Assembly: GCA_041920415.1 (NCBI GenBank)
Contig: JBHGYD010000009.1
Span: 1 to 64,000 of the forward strand
DNA from: JBHGYD01 sp041920415
GTDB lineage: Bacteria > Bacillota > Bacilli > Bacillales > Anoxybacillaceae
Direction: 5' to 3'
DNA length: 64,000 bases
The notes below the pieces were generated by a model, which was given only the letters and a program-made list of their open reading frames with translations, was not told where the DNA came from and did no database searches. Made by a program: the position numbers and the translations under genes. Below, piece after piece: positions 32,590-41,257 of this stretch. The stretch's first letter is position 1, and each line of letters starts with the position of its first letter.

Positions 32590-34197
32590 TTAACTCATCC
32601 TTTTTACGATTTGACAAATTCTCTCTTCTAGATCTAGTAGTTTAAAAGGCTTCGTAATGTAATCATCCGCTCCTAATTCAAGCGCCCGCGCAATATCGTT
32701 TTCACTTTTACGCGATGTTAACATAATGATTTTATAACAGGTGGATTCTTCTCTCTTTCTCAACCATTGCAACACTTCAAGCCCATCCATTTTCGGCATC
32801 ATCCCATCTAAAATAACTAAACATGGCGTTGTGTCTTTATGCCAATCCGATTCGATAAAGGAAACTCCATCGTTAAATGTTTGGATTTCATACTTCACTT
32901 TTCTTTCGCGCGGCAACTTGGCTAAGATATCGGTGATGATGGTTCTTATCATTGCATCATCATCCACAACCGCAATTTTAATTAATTTTTGATATACCTT
33001 TTCTTTCGATAGTTCTGCTAGCTTAACGCAATTTCTCCCCTTATTTTTCGCGACATATAACGCATTATCTGCTAGACGTAGCCAATGTTCAAACGGCTTG
33101 TCCGTTTCATTGATTTCGACAATGCCGCAAGAAAACGTGCAAGAAAACGTTTCGCTGTTTCCAGTGAAAACTATATCCCTAAATTTTACTCTTAACCTTT
33201 CTATTATGCGATATGCGGCATCCAAATTCGTTTTTGGAAAAAGAAGAATAAACTCTTCTCCGCCAAAGCGAACAACGATATCGCTCATTCTCGTTTCTTG
33301 TTTTAAGAAACGAGCGAATCTCTGTAACACAGCGTCCCCAACGAGATGTCCGTAACGATCGTTCACCTCTTTAAAATAATCAATATCCAGCACCGCTAAG
33401 CAATGTGGTTCTTTTGAACGCATCCAATCGTTTTGCAGTTGAGCGTACGCTTGCTTTAAGTATTTACGATTATACACATGAGTTAATTCATCTAGCAATA
33501 ATAGTTCATCAATTAATTTTTTTCTCTCTAACTGACGTTGTACTCGAACAATAAACTCATCTAAATCAAACGGCTTTCTGATGAAGTCATCGGCTCCCGT
33601 TGCATAACTTTTCATACGAATCTCTTTTCCATGATCAACGCTCACCATAACGGTTGGAATAAATTGTTGCTTCAATTTTTCTTTCAAAAATTCAAGCACT
33701 TCAAATCCGTTTTTTTCTTTCATATGAATATCAATTACAACACAATCCGGCCCTACATCATAAAAGGACGAAATGGCTTTTTGTGGATTGGCAATAGCAG
33801 CTACATACCAACCGATTTTTTCAAGCTGTTCTTTCATATACATTAAAAACGACGTATCATCGTCAATAAGTAAAATAACAGGTTTTTCGCCTTGTTCCTC
33901 TCTTTGATTGGAAATTGAGAAAAAATGTTCCTCCCCATTTCCATAACACCATTCTATTAGTTCAAATGTATAGTGCTTCACTTCATCTAATGACCATTCT
34001 TTTTCTTCCATTTCTTGCAATCCGTTCATTAACTTTTGCGCTTTGCTCCCCATCTCTTCCAAACCAATAATCGACGCCGTGCCAGCGATGGAATGGAGAA
34101 ATCGGTACACTTCATCACGCGAAATACATTCTATGCCTTCCCATTCTTCTAGTTGTTTTCGGACATTGTTTAAAAAATGATGCCTATACTTTTCCAT
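32590..34197 (-). CDS. HPt-REC-GGDEF-REC diguanylate cyclase
   Basis: A 535-residue soluble protein. The N-terminal HPt domain has H35 in RFLHSIAGTASIIG. The first receiver is about residues 105-225 (D156 in VVIDIHMKEKNG). The GGDEF domain is about 235-392 with active motif GGEEF (312-316) and an RxxD inhibitory site (303-306) exactly five residues upstream. The second receiver is about 405-530 (D464 in VILDGMMPKMDG). It should make c-di-GMP under phosphorelay control, and its HPt could pass phosphate from the hybrid kinase to the lone receiver. That wiring is inference. It lies 41 nt after the cheV stop. Confidence 0.93.
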   Translation of the reverse strand: MEKYRHHFLNNVRKQLEEWEGIECISRDEVYRFLHSIAGTASIIGLEEMGSKAQKLMNGLQEMEEKEWSLDEVKHYTFELIEWCYGNGEEHFFSISNQREEQGEKPVILLIDDDTSFLMYMKEQLEKIGWYVAAIANPQKAISSFYDVGPDCVVIDIHMKEKNGFEVLEFLKEKLKQQFIPTVMVSVDHGKEIRMKSYATGADDFIRKPFDLDEFIVRVQRQLERKKLIDELLLLDELTHVYNRKYLKQAYAQLQNDWMRSKEPHCLAVLDIDYFKEVNDRYGHLVGDAVLQRFARFLKQETRMSDIVVRFGGEEFILLFPKTNLDAAYRIIERLRVKFRDIVFTGNSETFSCTFSCGIVEINETDKPFEHWLRLADNALYVAKNKGRNCVKLAELSKEKVYQKLIKIAVVDDDAMIRTIITDILAKLPRERKVKYEIQTFNDGVSFIESDWHKDTTPCLVILDGMMPKMDGLEVLQWLRKREESTCYKIIMLTSRKSENDIARALELGADDYITKPFKLLDLEERICQIVKRMS

Positions 34198-34238
34198 TCA
34201 CGATCCCCTTACTATAATCCAAACAAGCTTTCAAATTT

Positions 34239-35144
34239 TTAAAGAATATGCTTATCAATAACTTTCACTAATTCACCGATTTCTGGTTTACTTACTTGTG
34301 CGGTCGCCCCAACTTTTTCTCCTTTATGACGAAGATCGTCCGTAATTAAAGAAGAAAAAATAACGACTGGCAGTTTCTTTAAACGCTCATCTTCACGAAT
34401 ACGCTTCGTTAAATGATGGCCGTCCATTTGCGGCATTTCAATGTCGGTAATGACAAGCTGCACCTCTTGTTCAATCTCTCTATCTTCTTTTACAATAGTC
34501 TGCAAATAGTGAAGCGCATCTTCACCGTTTTCAAAAAATTCGACAAACACATATCCTGCTTCAGCTAGCGTATCGTGCAATAATTTTCTTAATAGTGGGG
34601 AATCTTCCGCTACAATAATTTTTTTATTCGAACGTTCACGTTTTCCAAGCTTTTTAATTTGTTGGACATTGATTCCTGTTTCTGGGTTAATGTCAACAAT
34701 CATTTTTTCAAAATCAAGGAGCAAAATCATTTGCCCATCTAACTTAATCACACCTATAACTTGCCCATCGATCCCTTGATACATTTGTGAAGGTTTTTCA
34801 ATTTGTTTCCAAGAAATACGGTGAATGCGCGTCACATTATGGACGTGAAATACAACTTTTTGCTGGTTAAACTCCGCTACAATAAATTTATCGTGCTGTG
34901 GATTCTCAGAAGGTGGAAAACCAAGCACTTTCGCAACATCAATTACAGGAAGTACCTCACCACGCAACTCGATAATTCCTTCGACATTTGCATGGGAATG
35001 CGGGACTTTTGTAACAGGAACGGGGTTAAGAATTTCTCTTACTTTCATAACGTTAATCGCAAATTTATTATTCCCAATCCAAAATTCGACAATTTCTAAT
35101 TCGTTTGTACCACTTTCTAACAAAATTTCGTGTTTTTCACTCAT
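34239..35144 (-). CDS. cheV: CheV, CheW-receiver chemotaxis coupling protein
   Basis: A 301-residue protein with an N-terminal CheW domain (about residues 15-160: NKFAINVMKVREIL, ANVEGIIELRGEVLPVIDV) and a C-terminal receiver (IIVAEDSPLLRKLL, phospho-acceptor Asp in LVITDIEMPQMDG). It couples receptors to CheA and takes part in adaptation, matching B. subtilis CheV. The start at 35144 (MSEKHEILLESG) matches homologues and has AGGAAGGG upstream. It lies directly before the HPt-REC-GGDEF-REC gene in the same direction, so the two may be cotranscribed. An MCP gene is at 54,946. Confidence 0.92.
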   Translation of the reverse strand: MSEKHEILLESGTNELEIVEFWIGNNKFAINVMKVREILNPVPVTKVPHSHANVEGIIELRGEVLPVIDVAKVLGFPPSENPQHDKFIVAEFNQQKVVFHVHNVTRIHRISWKQIEKPSQMYQGIDGQVIGVIKLDGQMILLLDFEKMIVDINPETGINVQQIKKLGKRERSNKKIIVAEDSPLLRKLLHDTLAEAGYVFVEFFENGEDALHYLQTIVKEDREIEQEVQLVITDIEMPQMDGHHLTKRIREDERLKKLPVVIFSSLITDDLRHKGEKVGATAQVSKPEIGELVKVIDKHIL

Positions 35145-35304
35145 TTTTCTACAACGCCCTTCCTTTATAAAATGTCTATGTTTATTATATTTTGTCACAA
35201 GCAAAGAAGAAACCCTTTTTCATCTGAATTTGGTTATTTATTCTGATAAAACGAAGTTCTTACAATAATAAAAAATGTGAAATCAACCATCCGTACAAAA
35301 ACAA

Positions 35305-35691
35305 AGAAGGGTCTGTCCTCCCTGTAACAAAAAGGAAAAAACGTTTCACTCCTTACAGTAACCAAAAGCATCGGAAACAGTAAATAGCGGCTCTACTTAT
35401 TTCTTTTGCTCAACTCCTTCGTGTAAAGTTGTCTATTTTACGGATAAAGTACAAATCTTCGTTAAAGGTGCGCGTCTTTTAAAAAGATATAGGAGGAGAA
35501 GACGTACCGATTTATTCCTGTTTTCATTGGACGAGGGAAAAAATAAGAGAGCAATCGACAATAATCACAATCCTCTTCTTGACATTCTCGAACGTGTTGA
35601 AACTAATCGTTGCACCTGCGAAATCAACAATCCACAAGGAAACTGTTATTTTGGAAATGTTTCTTCATTTATAAAAACAACCTTTTTCTAG
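35305..35691 (+). pseudogene. Decayed CopZ-like metallochaperone gene
   Basis: Translated pieces in two plus-strand frames line up with the CopZ-like zinc/[2Fe-2S] metallochaperone family. VCPPCNKKEKTF (from 35311) is followed by an in-frame stop at 35359. FFCSTPSCKVVYFTD follows in the same frame. GEDVPIYSCFHWTREKIREQ is in the next frame (from about 35498), and RCTCEINNPQGNCYFGNVSS is back in the first frame, ending at TAG 35691. A stop and two frameshifts make it non-functional, and a family CC pair has become CY. It overlaps the 3' end of the DUF1906 gene by 4 bp. This explains most of the apparent 500-bp gap. Confidence 0.75.
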
Positions 35692-36338
35692 TATAAAAAC
35701 TCTAATAAGCGACGATCAGCCAAATTGGTGTCAACCGGACAAGCTTTTGCGTCGCGCCCGTATTGCCATGCCCACACATTCGCTTTGCAATTTGGAGTAG
35801 CAGGCTGATATTTCGGAGCTTTTTGTTCTTTTGTTGTTCCAGGACGTGGGGCGGAACTCCAAATCATTGTTTGTACCGCGACTTGATTATTACGTTTAGC
35901 CGCCTCACAGTAAGCGTGAGCAAAATCTCCTTTCGTCGGGTCAGCATATATTCCCGGACGATAAGCAGTTGGGGAAAGTGTTTCAACCCAAGCGCGAATC
36001 CATGCTTCATCGACTGCGAAAAAATCTTCAATATTCGCAAACAATACTTTATTTTTTGGAATACCGAGGCGACGCGCATGAAAGACTGCGTTGCGCGCAA
36101 CTACTTGACCATTCGCATATCCTACTGCCTCGCGAAAGTCATTGTAAATTGGCAATACTTTTACACCATGATTTCGAAGTAATGTGATTTCGTCTTTCGT
36201 TAATCCATCAGAAACGTTCGGTACGTCCGTTAAATAGCGCCCCCAAAATTTCGGATATCCGAGTTCATTTTTTACACAATAAAACGTCTGCTCCGTTACT
36301 TTCGCAGCAGAGTCAACCCCCCAAATTGTTTTCGCCAT
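35688..36338 (-). CDS. DUF1906 glycoside-hydrolase-like protein
   Basis: A 216-residue protein that looks like a single TIM-barrel-like DUF1906 (Rv2525c-like) domain. It begins TIWGVDSAAKVTEQTFYCVK, then FWGRYLTD, VKVLPIYNDF, LFANIEDFFAVDEAW, YRPGIYADP and AWQYGRD near the end. Members are related to GH25-type wall hydrolases but mostly lack proven activity. There is no signal peptide here, which is unusual for a wall enzyme. GGAAGG precedes the ATG. It is flanked by a dead plus-strand gene and a truncated tetR, pointing to an unstable region. Confidence 0.8.
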   Translation of the reverse strand: MAKTIWGVDSAAKVTEQTFYCVKNELGYPKFWGRYLTDVPNVSDGLTKDEITLLRNHGVKVLPIYNDFREAVGYANGQVVARNAVFHARRLGIPKNKVLFANIEDFFAVDEAWIRAWVETLSPTAYRPGIYADPTKGDFAHAYCEAAKRNNQVAVQTMIWSSAPRPGTTKEQKAPKYQPATPNCKANVWAWQYGRDAKACPVDTNLADRRLLEFLY

Positions 36339-36439
36339 TTTTACCCTTCCTTTCCACTTCCATTTTCTCTATATATATGACTTTGAGCGTTTGTCTTATA
36401 CAAACGTCACATCTTATTAGAAATAAATGTTATAATAAT

Positions 36440-36480
36440 AGGAAATATAGGCTATTATTTACTAGGAAATGCAGACTATT
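36440..36480. repeat. Imperfect direct repeats before the tetR fragment
   Basis: AGGAAATATAGGCTATT (36440-36456) and AGGAAATGCAGACTATT (36464-36480) match at 14 of 17 positions, 24 bp apart. They lie between a TATAAT and the start of the TetR-like gene, where an autoregulatory operator would be expected. Confidence 0.5.
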
Positions 36481-36498
36481 TGTTTTAGGGGGAATTCA

Positions 36499-36759
36499 AT
36501 GAATAGGCAGAAACAAAAAGAAAGAATAAAAGAGTTATTACAGCAAAAAGCGCTTGAGCTGTTTCAATCGCAAGGGTATCAAAAAACAACAGTGTTACAA
36601 ATTGCAAAACGTGCGGGAGTGGCAAAAGGAACGTTTTTTAATTACTTTCGTACAAAAGAAGAAATTTTATATTCGATTAATGAACAACATATGCAAGAGA
36701 TCGATAGAGAACTACATAAATTCACAAGGGCTATATTGACATCCCTTTCGATTGCTTAA
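36499..36759 (+). pseudogene. Truncated TetR-family regulator
   Basis: 86 residues covering only the N-terminal helix-turn-helix domain of a TetR regulator: KELLQQKALELFQSQGYQKT, VLQIAKRAGVAKGTFFNYF and RTKEEILYSI, then a premature end (ILTSLSIA). Full members have about 190 residues with a ligand/dimer domain that is missing here. The ATG at 36499 follows AGGGGGA. The DNA-binding part is intact, but without dimerisation it probably has little function. Confidence 0.75.
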
Positions 36760-36811
36760 TTAATAGATAAGACGTTTTTTAGTATAGGAATTAAAAATAA
36801 ATAGTATCTCA

Positions 36812-36852
36812 AAAAAAGGTGAGACACCCTCGTGTGGTTTCTCACCTTTTCT
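36812..36852. terminator. Bidirectional terminator
   Basis: AAAAGGTGAGA pairs with TCTCACCTTTT. It ends the KinB-like gene on the minus strand and faces the tetR fragment. Confidence 0.85.
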
Positions 36853-38104
36853 ATTTCTTCGTTATTAGTGGCAATGTAATTTCAACGCATGTCCCTTTTC
36901 CTTTACGACTAGTATAATGAATGGTGCCTCCCATTTCGCGAATGAGACGATTCGAAATCATGCTGCCTAATCCCGTTCCTTTCGATTTCGTTGTATAGTA
37001 AGGGAGTCCGATTTTTTTCAACTCTTCTTCCGTCATCCCTTTTCCGGTATCTTCAATAATCACTTTCACCGTACCACGATGAACGCCTGCTTCCGTTGTA
37101 ATTTTTACAATTCCGCTTCCGTCAATCGCTTCAATCGCATTTTTTATAATATTCATCAATGACTGTTTCAAATATTGTTCATCGCCCCAAACGCAATATT
37201 TGCCGCTGCTCGTACATTCAAAAGAAACATTAGCGAACGCGCCTAGTGGACGAAGCAAATTGACGCAATCATATAATACTTTATTCAAGTCGATAGGCTG
37301 CAAATGAAAATCGGTTGGTTTCGCTAATTTTAAATAATCGGTAATAATTTTATTAGCCCGATCTAACTCTTCTAAAATGAGCGGAGCAAATTGTTTCAAC
37401 CGTTCATCCTGTGCATCTTGCTCAAGGAATTGAATACATCCACGAACGGTCGTAATCGGATTCCGAATCTCGTGAGCGAACGATGCGGCGATTTCACTAA
37501 CCATCGCTAGCTTATCGATATATACCATTTCATCAAATTGTCTATTGTAAATGATCAATTTTTCGATAATAAAAATTAGGACAACGTAGGTAACAAAAAA
37601 GATGAAAAAGTAAATCGCATAAAACTTCCAGTTTAAAAATGAAATCGTATAAGCAATAACAATAAAGTAAAAAACAAAATATGCGATGACAATGAGTAAT
37701 GCATGCCCCCATTTATTTTTCGCTTTCCAATAAAGTGGATGAAACAATAATGCAATCATAAAAGAACCAACGGAAACGAGCACACCAATCCAAGCAAAAG
37801 AACCCCCAATAAATAAACGCACAATGACTACAACAACCGTACATAGCCCTCCAGCTAACCAGCCAATATAAATCGTCACAACTAAAATGACAATCATTTG
37901 AAAATCAAAATGTGTTTCACCGAGTGTTTCAATCGGATAAAACATACATAACACCGCTGCAAACGCTGAAAAAACTCCGTATACTAGTTGTTGGCGCACG
38001 GTTAATACAATCCGGTCGCGAAACGGAAAAAATAAATTCGCGTTAAACGTCAACGATAATAATATCGCAATATTGATAATGAGCGGCTTAATCATTGAAA
38101 GCAT
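36851..38104 (-). CDS. KinB-like sensor histidine kinase
   Basis: A 417-residue kinase with an N-terminal 5TM-type sensor (helices at roughly 6-24, 38-56, 68-98, 104-122, 134-155 and 160-182; LYT-like loops), HisKA with H211 in SFAHEIRNPITT, and an ATPase domain (NIIKNAIEAIDG, DTGKGM, GTGLGSMISNRLI). It resembles sporulation kinase KinB of B. subtilis (428 residues), which feeds Spo0F. No response regulator is adjacent, which suits a phosphorelay kinase. GGGGGAA lies 7 nt before the ATG. No kbaA is seen beside it, so the KinB identity is likely but not certain. Confidence 0.85.
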   Translation of the reverse strand: MLSMIKPLIINIAILLSLTFNANLFFPFRDRIVLTVRQQLVYGVFSAFAAVLCMFYPIETLGETHFDFQMIVILVVTIYIGWLAGGLCTVVVVIVRLFIGGSFAWIGVLVSVGSFMIALLFHPLYWKAKNKWGHALLIVIAYFVFYFIVIAYTISFLNWKFYAIYFFIFFVTYVVLIFIIEKLIIYNRQFDEMVYIDKLAMVSEIAASFAHEIRNPITTVRGCIQFLEQDAQDERLKQFAPLILEELDRANKIITDYLKLAKPTDFHLQPIDLNKVLYDCVNLLRPLGAFANVSFECTSSGKYCVWGDEQYLKQSLMNIIKNAIEAIDGSGIVKITTEAGVHRGTVKVIIEDTGKGMTEEELKKIGLPYYTTKSKGTGLGSMISNRLIREMGGTIHYTSRKGKGTCVEITLPLITKK

Positions 38105-38263
38105 TCTCGATTTCCCCCGTTAATCAATCCATCGCCCCTCATTGTATCATAAATGAAATGATTCGTTACATTGTTTTTTTCAATATAATCTTGTTGAAAA
38201 TAAACCAGCGCTGATCGAAAAAATCTAACAAAATATTACCGTTTTTCAAAATGCTCATAAACT

Positions 38264-38302
38264 AAAAACACGCTGGCTCTCCTTTCGCCAAGCGTGTTTT
38301 TC
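38264..38302 (-). terminator. Terminator of the beta-propeller gene
   Basis: AAAAACACGCT pairs with AGCGTGTTTTT, plus an inner GGC/GCC, with a T-run on the minus strand. Confidence 0.85.
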
Positions 38303-38305
38303 ATT

Positions 38306-39529
38306 TTAGTCTCTCCAGCGATGAAGTAACTGATTGTTTTCACCGCGGGCAAAGACGTCAAGACGGTTTCTCCCCCATGAAATCGCTGCTGGTTCTGATG
38401 TGATTCGGCCGCCGAGATGAAAAAAATCACTCCAGCGTCGTCCATCCCAATACTTATAAAGAAGTTCGTTATTCTCTCCTCTCGCAAAGACGTCAAGACG
38501 ATTTTCTCCCCAAGAGGCAGCAGCTGGGCTTGATGTAAGCCTCCCACCTAGGTCTTCCCACTCACTCCAACGACTGCCGTTCCACCATTTATGAAGTAAG
38601 GTACGCTGTGGTCCACGAGCAAAAACATCGATTCGATTTCTTCCCCATGAAACGGCTCCAGGTGCTGAAGTTATCACTCCACCTAAATTTTCCCATTCAC
38701 TCCAACGAACGCCGTCCCACCATTTATGATACAGATGTTTATCTTCTCCGCGGGCAAACACATCTAACCGATTCTCTTCCCACGATGCAACAGCAGGGCT
38801 GGAGCTTAACACCCCACCTAAATCTTCCCACTCACTCCAACGAACACCATCCCACCATTTATGAATCAATTGCTTATGGATGCCACGGGCAAAGACATCA
38901 ATTCGGTTTTTCCCCCATGAAACCGCTGCAGGTGACGAAGTTAATATTCCTAAAAGATTTTCCCATTCACTCCAACGAACACCATCCCACCATTTATGAA
39001 GTAAGGTGCGATTCACTCCTCTTGCAAACACATCTAACCGATTCGGCTGCCAAGAGGCGACTGTCGGACCAGACGACAATACTCCACCTAAATTTTCCCA
39101 TCTACTCCAGTCTCGCTGCGGTTGATAGCCGATATTTTCTAATACAGCTCGAATAATCACTTTGAATATTTGTTCGATATCTTTTTCAGGAACGCGGTAC
39201 GCTTGCAGGACAACAAACATCCACGGAGCTTTTGTTTTTAACAGTTGAAAAAGTCGATGAATTCGCTGTTGAAGTGCTCCACTCTCATCGTTCTTATTCT
39301 CGAGTACCGTTTGTACAATCACACGAAACATATAGCGAGATACATTGCGCGGGACATAATATTGTTGTAGCTTTACATATAATGGTTGTAACGTCGGGCG
39401 AATCATACGCCAAATGTCATCAAACCCTTGATTTCGCTCGCATTGTTGACGATCGTAGTAATCGACTAACATTTCCGTAAATCCCGGCACATACGATGGA
39501 AACACACCATACGGATCAAGACGATACAT
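38306..39529 (-). CDS. Six-repeat beta-propeller (PLL-like lectin) protein
   Basis: A 407-residue protein. The C-terminal two thirds are six tandem repeats of exactly 45 residues (the last 42), each of the pattern WSEWEDLGG, TSSPAAVSW, NRxDVFARG, LLHKWWDG, like the fucose-binding PLL lectins and the DUF346 propeller. The N-terminal 140 residues contain an internal duplication (LQQYYVP...VIVQTVLEN and LQAYRVP...VIIRAVLEN) and no signal peptide. The start at 39529 has an ideal AAAGGAGG; the longer frame to 39553 does not. It probably binds a sugar; export route and target are unknown. Confidence 0.85.
   Translation of the reverse strand: MYRLDPYGVFPSYVPGFTEMLVDYYDRQQCERNQGFDDIWRMIRPTLQPLYVKLQQYYVPRNVSRYMFRVIVQTVLENKNDESGALQQRIHRLFQLLKTKAPWMFVVLQAYRVPEKDIEQIFKVIIRAVLENIGYQPQRDWSRWENLGGVLSSGPTVASWQPNRLDVFARGVNRTLLHKWWDGVRWSEWENLLGILTSSPAAVSWGKNRIDVFARGIHKQLIHKWWDGVRWSEWEDLGGVLSSSPAVASWEENRLDVFARGEDKHLYHKWWDGVRWSEWENLGGVITSAPGAVSWGRNRIDVFARGPQRTLLHKWWNGSRWSEWEDLGGRLTSSPAAASWGENRLDVFARGENNELLYKYWDGRRWSDFFHLGGRITSEPAAISWGRNRLDVFARGENNQLLHRWRD
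38309..39085 (-). repeat. Tandem 135-bp coding repeats
   Basis: The DNA of the last repeats of the propeller gene has a 135-bp period, with long shared blocks such as CATTCACTCCAACG on the plus strand. The six units begin near residue 141 of the protein. Confidence 0.75.
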
Positions 39530-39670
39530 AAGCCCCCTCCTTTTATCAAACATCCTATCATTCTATCGTATGATGCTGTCCAACGAGATAGTCCATTTTC
39601 GTTGTAACTATATGAACTTTGATTATAATAGATATATCCTCATTATTTAGAAAAAAAGGAGAAAGCGACC

Positions 39671-41179
39671 ATGAGAAAAAAAGAAAGTAAAAAAGGCTTT
39701 GTCGTTGCCGGCTTGCTGCTTGGTATTTTGATGGCAGCAATGGACAATACGATCGTCGCTACAGCGATGGGAACAATCGTTTCTGAGCTTGGCGGTCTTG
39801 ATCAGTTTATTTGGGTAACGTCAGCCTATATGATTGCTAGCGTGGCTGGCATGCCGATTTTCGGAAAGCTTTCCGATATGTACGGCCGAAAACTTTTTTA
39901 TGTTTCCGGTTTGACCCTGTTTTTAATTGGCTCGATTCTTTGCGGTCTTGCTCAAGATATGGTGCAATTAAGCATTTTCCGGGCCATTCAAGGGCTTGGA
40001 GGAGGCGCCTTAATGCCGATTGCGTTTACGATTATGTTTGATACGTTTCCACCGGAAGAGCGCGGCAAAATGTCAGGATTGTTCGGTGCCGTTTTCGGTA
40101 TTTCTAGCGTATTCGGACCGCTTTTAGGCGCTTATATCACCGATTATATTGACTGGCGCTGGGTATTTTATGTCAATGTTCCACTAGGACTTTTATCGCT
40201 TATTTTTGTGATGAAATTTTATTTCGAATCTCTCGAACATCGCGAACAAAAAATTGATTGGTGGGGAGCAATTTTGCTTATTTCCTCCGTTCTTTGTCTC
40301 ATGTTCGCTCTTGAGCTTGGCGGCAAAGAATATGCATGGGACTCTGCAACCATTATCGGTTTATTTGCCGAGTTTGCCGTGCTATTTATATTATTTTTAT
40401 GGGCAGAAACAAAAGCAGAAGACCCAGTCATTCCATTCCATCTATTTAAAAGACGCCTATTTTCTACCGCTCAAGGAATTGGTTTTTTATATGGAGCAAC
40501 GTTCATTCTTGGAACGATTTTTATTCCGATTTTTGTCCAAGGAGTGTATGGCGGCTCTGCAACAAACTCTGGCTTAATTTTAACGCCGATGATGCTTGGT
40601 TCTGTTGTTGGCAGCCAAATCGGTGGACGATTCGCCGCAAAAACTTCGTATCGCAATTTAATGATCATTTCTGGCTTCTTATTTTTAACCGGTATTTATT
40701 TATTAAGTACTCTTTCCGCTGACACCGCACGTTCAATGGTTACTGTTTATATGATTATTACAGGAATTGGTGTTGGCTTCTCCTTTCCGCTGTTAAGCAT
40801 GGCAGCTGTACATGGGATCGATATGCGCCAACGCGGTACGGCAAACTCGACGAACACATTCTTTCGTTCGATCGGCATGGCATTAGGTGTGACTATCTAC
40901 GGAACGATCCAAAATCATTTACTGATGGATAAGCTTAAAAAAACGATGCCGATGATGAATCAATTCAATCCATCTAATGATACACGTGTACTCCTATCAA
41001 AAGAAGCGCGCGCTCATATCCCACCGGAAGTTTTGAAAAACATCACCAATGCATTAGCCGACTCAATTGCTACCATGTTTACATGGGCGATCATTCCGGT
41101 CGTCATTTCCATTATTCTCATCTTTATGATGGGCCCAGCACGCTTAACCGATCAATTCTCTACACAAACAAAAAAATAG
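39671..41179 (+). CDS. MFS multidrug transporter, DHA2 (14-TM) family
   Basis: A 502-residue membrane transporter with about 14 hydrophobic segments, the size and start (GLLLGILMAAMDNTIVATAM) of EmrB/QacA drug:proton antiporters. It has motif A GKLSDMYGRK, motif C-like GAVFGISSVFGPLLGAYITD, and the acidic DNT in TM1. It probably exports toxic compounds; the substrate is unknown. AAAAGGAG precedes the ATG. It stands alone with its own terminator. A TetR partner is not adjacent; the only TetR is the broken one 3 kb upstream. Confidence 0.92.
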   Translation: MRKKESKKGFVVAGLLLGILMAAMDNTIVATAMGTIVSELGGLDQFIWVTSAYMIASVAGMPIFGKLSDMYGRKLFYVSGLTLFLIGSILCGLAQDMVQLSIFRAIQGLGGGALMPIAFTIMFDTFPPEERGKMSGLFGAVFGISSVFGPLLGAYITDYIDWRWVFYVNVPLGLLSLIFVMKFYFESLEHREQKIDWWGAILLISSVLCLMFALELGGKEYAWDSATIIGLFAEFAVLFILFLWAETKAEDPVIPFHLFKRRLFSTAQGIGFLYGATFILGTIFIPIFVQGVYGGSATNSGLILTPMMLGSVVGSQIGGRFAAKTSYRNLMIISGFLFLTGIYLLSTLSADTARSMVTVYMIITGIGVGFSFPLLSMAAVHGIDMRQRGTANSTNTFFRSIGMALGVTIYGTIQNHLLMDKLKKTMPMMNQFNPSNDTRVLLSKEARAHIPPEVLKNITNALADSIATMFTWAIIPVVISIILIFMMGPARLTDQFSTQTKK

Positions 41180-41210
41180 AGTGAAACGTTGACGGCACGC
41201 ATATCAAATC

Positions 41211-41244
41211 AAAACGGAGCAGATGTTCAACTGCTCCGTTTTGT
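41211..41244 (+). terminator. Terminator of the MFS gene
   Basis: AAAACGGAGCAG, an 8-nt loop, CTGCTCCGTTTT. Confidence 0.85.
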
Positions 41245-41257
41245 CATATCAAAAATA

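Noticed and set aside
38236..38547. 103-codon minus-strand frame overlapping the propeller gene
   Set aside because: A shadow of the repeat-rich coding sequence in another frame, with no ribosome site.
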